Origin: Tilletia caries | Lineage: Eukaryota > Basidiomycota > Exobasidiomycetes > Tilletiales > Tilletiaceae | DNA: 64,000 bases | Reading direction: 5' to 3' | Assembly: GCA_032718865.1 (NCBI GenBank) | Contig: JALUTQ010000007.1 | Location: forward strand, 2,294,001 to 2,358,000 | In this document: one piece after another, positions 63,325 through 64,000 of the stretch | How positions within the stretch are numbered: position 1 is the first letter of the stretch | Layout of the letters: each line of letters begins with the position of its first letter | Made by a program: the position numbers and the translations under genes | Notes under the pieces: generated by a model | Seen by the model: only the letters and a program-made list of their open reading frames with translations | What the model was told of the DNA's origin: nothing | Databases searched by the model: none

Positions 63325-63598
63325 ACGGGACCCATGCGTTTGCAAGCCTTTTGACTTCACTCTGTCTGTCTGTATTTATACTGTACCATTTTTTCTTTGA
63401 ATCGATGGGAGGGGGAATCAGGTCGCCTTGCCGTTGCCATATACCATCCGCCCTCACGCTACGTTTTCCATTTCACGTTCCGCGTTCGTCGAATGCGTTT
63501 GGTTGGATGACAGTTGGGTGGGAAGTATCCGTTTTACAAGTACAAGAGAGAGCTGAAGTCAGTGATGGCGGGGTGCTTTGGGAGGGGTCGAGAAATGT

Positions 63599-64000
63599 TC
63601 ATGGATCCTCCTTGACATAATCCTGAAGGAAGTCGACGCCCGTGTGCGTATTCTGCAAGCGGGCTTGACGTGAGCCGGCTGCGCCGCCGCGTTTGCCCCG
63701 TCCGCGTTTGGCGTTGCCCCGTCCTGCTGATGGGATGGGGCCTGCGGCGGAGGTTTGGGCCGTTAGACCCTCTGTTGGTTGGTGGAGAAGGAAAGGTCAG
63801 GTCTGGAGGTACGGAGCAGGCATGAAATGGAGACTGGAGAGGGGAGGAATTTCTCTTACCTGCTTGGAGTCGGCTGTCCATCTCCGCGTCGTCAGGTACC
63901 TTCTGAGCGTTCCATAGCGTTCGAAATTCTGGGATTGAAAGAGCAACAGAGTAATTTCATTCAAACGGAGCCGGTTCATCTCAAGCTTGGCGTGAACACT
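63599..64000 (-). CDS. TFA2: TFIIE beta subunit, C-terminal exons (partial)
   Basis: TFIIE-beta helps recruit TFIIH to the Pol II preinitiation complex. Two exons are visible, 63928-63860 and 63771-63599 (stop). The first encodes FRTLWNAQKVPDDAEMDSRL. The second begins GLTAQTSAAGP, passes a basic KRGRGKRGG patch and ends NTHTGVDFLQDYVKED. The order LW..VP, GL, basic stretch, then NTH..G..L.DY is that of the TFIIE-beta C terminus. The rest lies beyond the right edge, past an acceptor at 63929-63931. Identification rests on a short tail, so it is moderate. Confidence 0.72.

Noticed and set aside
1..64000. CRISPR array, bacterial operons or a biosynthetic cluster
   Set aside because: No regularly spaced repeats. 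The genes are spliced eukaryotic genes, and no polyketide, peptide or terpene synthase motifs were seen.

Overview
The window is fungal nuclear DNA, most likely from a basidiomycete. Genes carry short GT-AG introns of about 50-140 nt. The Ste50-type adaptor has the SAM, RA and two-SH3 layout of Ustilago Ubc2. The core genes (PSF2, BOS1, CDC14, SET, PET117, TFIIE-beta) are eukaryotic housekeeping genes. Several genes are intronless or have one intron, which would suit Ustilaginomycotina, but the exact lineage is inference.

Positions 1-23,000 are a transposon-rich accessory block. It opens with the 3' part of a Ty3/gypsy chromovirus: a frameshifted pol, a puzzling segment after the integrase, a polypurine tract and a complete 1,032-bp LTR ending at 4870. 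Then comes a minus-strand Helitron-type cluster: an OB-fold protein gene (6317-8198), an acidic serine-rich gene (about 8.7-9.8 kb) and a Rep-helicase gene spread over 10,082-17,968. The Rep gene is cut by four insertions from two hAT-like MITE families, all with 8-bp target duplications. Its middle third (13,360-15,340) lies on the opposite strand. The target duplications of the two outer MITEs are swapped, which shows that this piece was inverted by recombination between two inverted MITE copies. A frameshifted F-box gene and about 3 kb of repeat-bearing DNA without a recognisable gene complete the block.

From 23.1 kb to the end, compact core genes predominate: GH5 exo-beta-1,3-glucanase, BOS1/membrin SNARE, a second repeat island at 27.5-31.5 kb (a LINE, a foldback element, and a small TIR element carrying Pol III A and B boxes), PSF2, CDC14, a coiled-coil protein, aldehyde dehydrogenase, a GPI-type wall protein, flavocytochrome b2, an Hrt3/FBXO9-like F-box protein, a CDA-fold deaminase, PET117, an unknown, a SET/NAP histone chaperone, an Opy2-like membrane anchor, an SR splicing factor, a Ste50/Ubc2 adaptor and the end of TFIIE-beta.

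Two functional links stand out. Opy2 and Ste50, partners in osmostress and mating MAPK signalling, lie 3.5 kb apart. PSF2 and CDC14, both cell-cycle genes, are convergent. Exon boundaries were read by eye from splice signals and frame. The total exon lengths of PSF2, ALDH, SET, the SR gene, STE50 and the 543-aa unknown each come out as whole codons.
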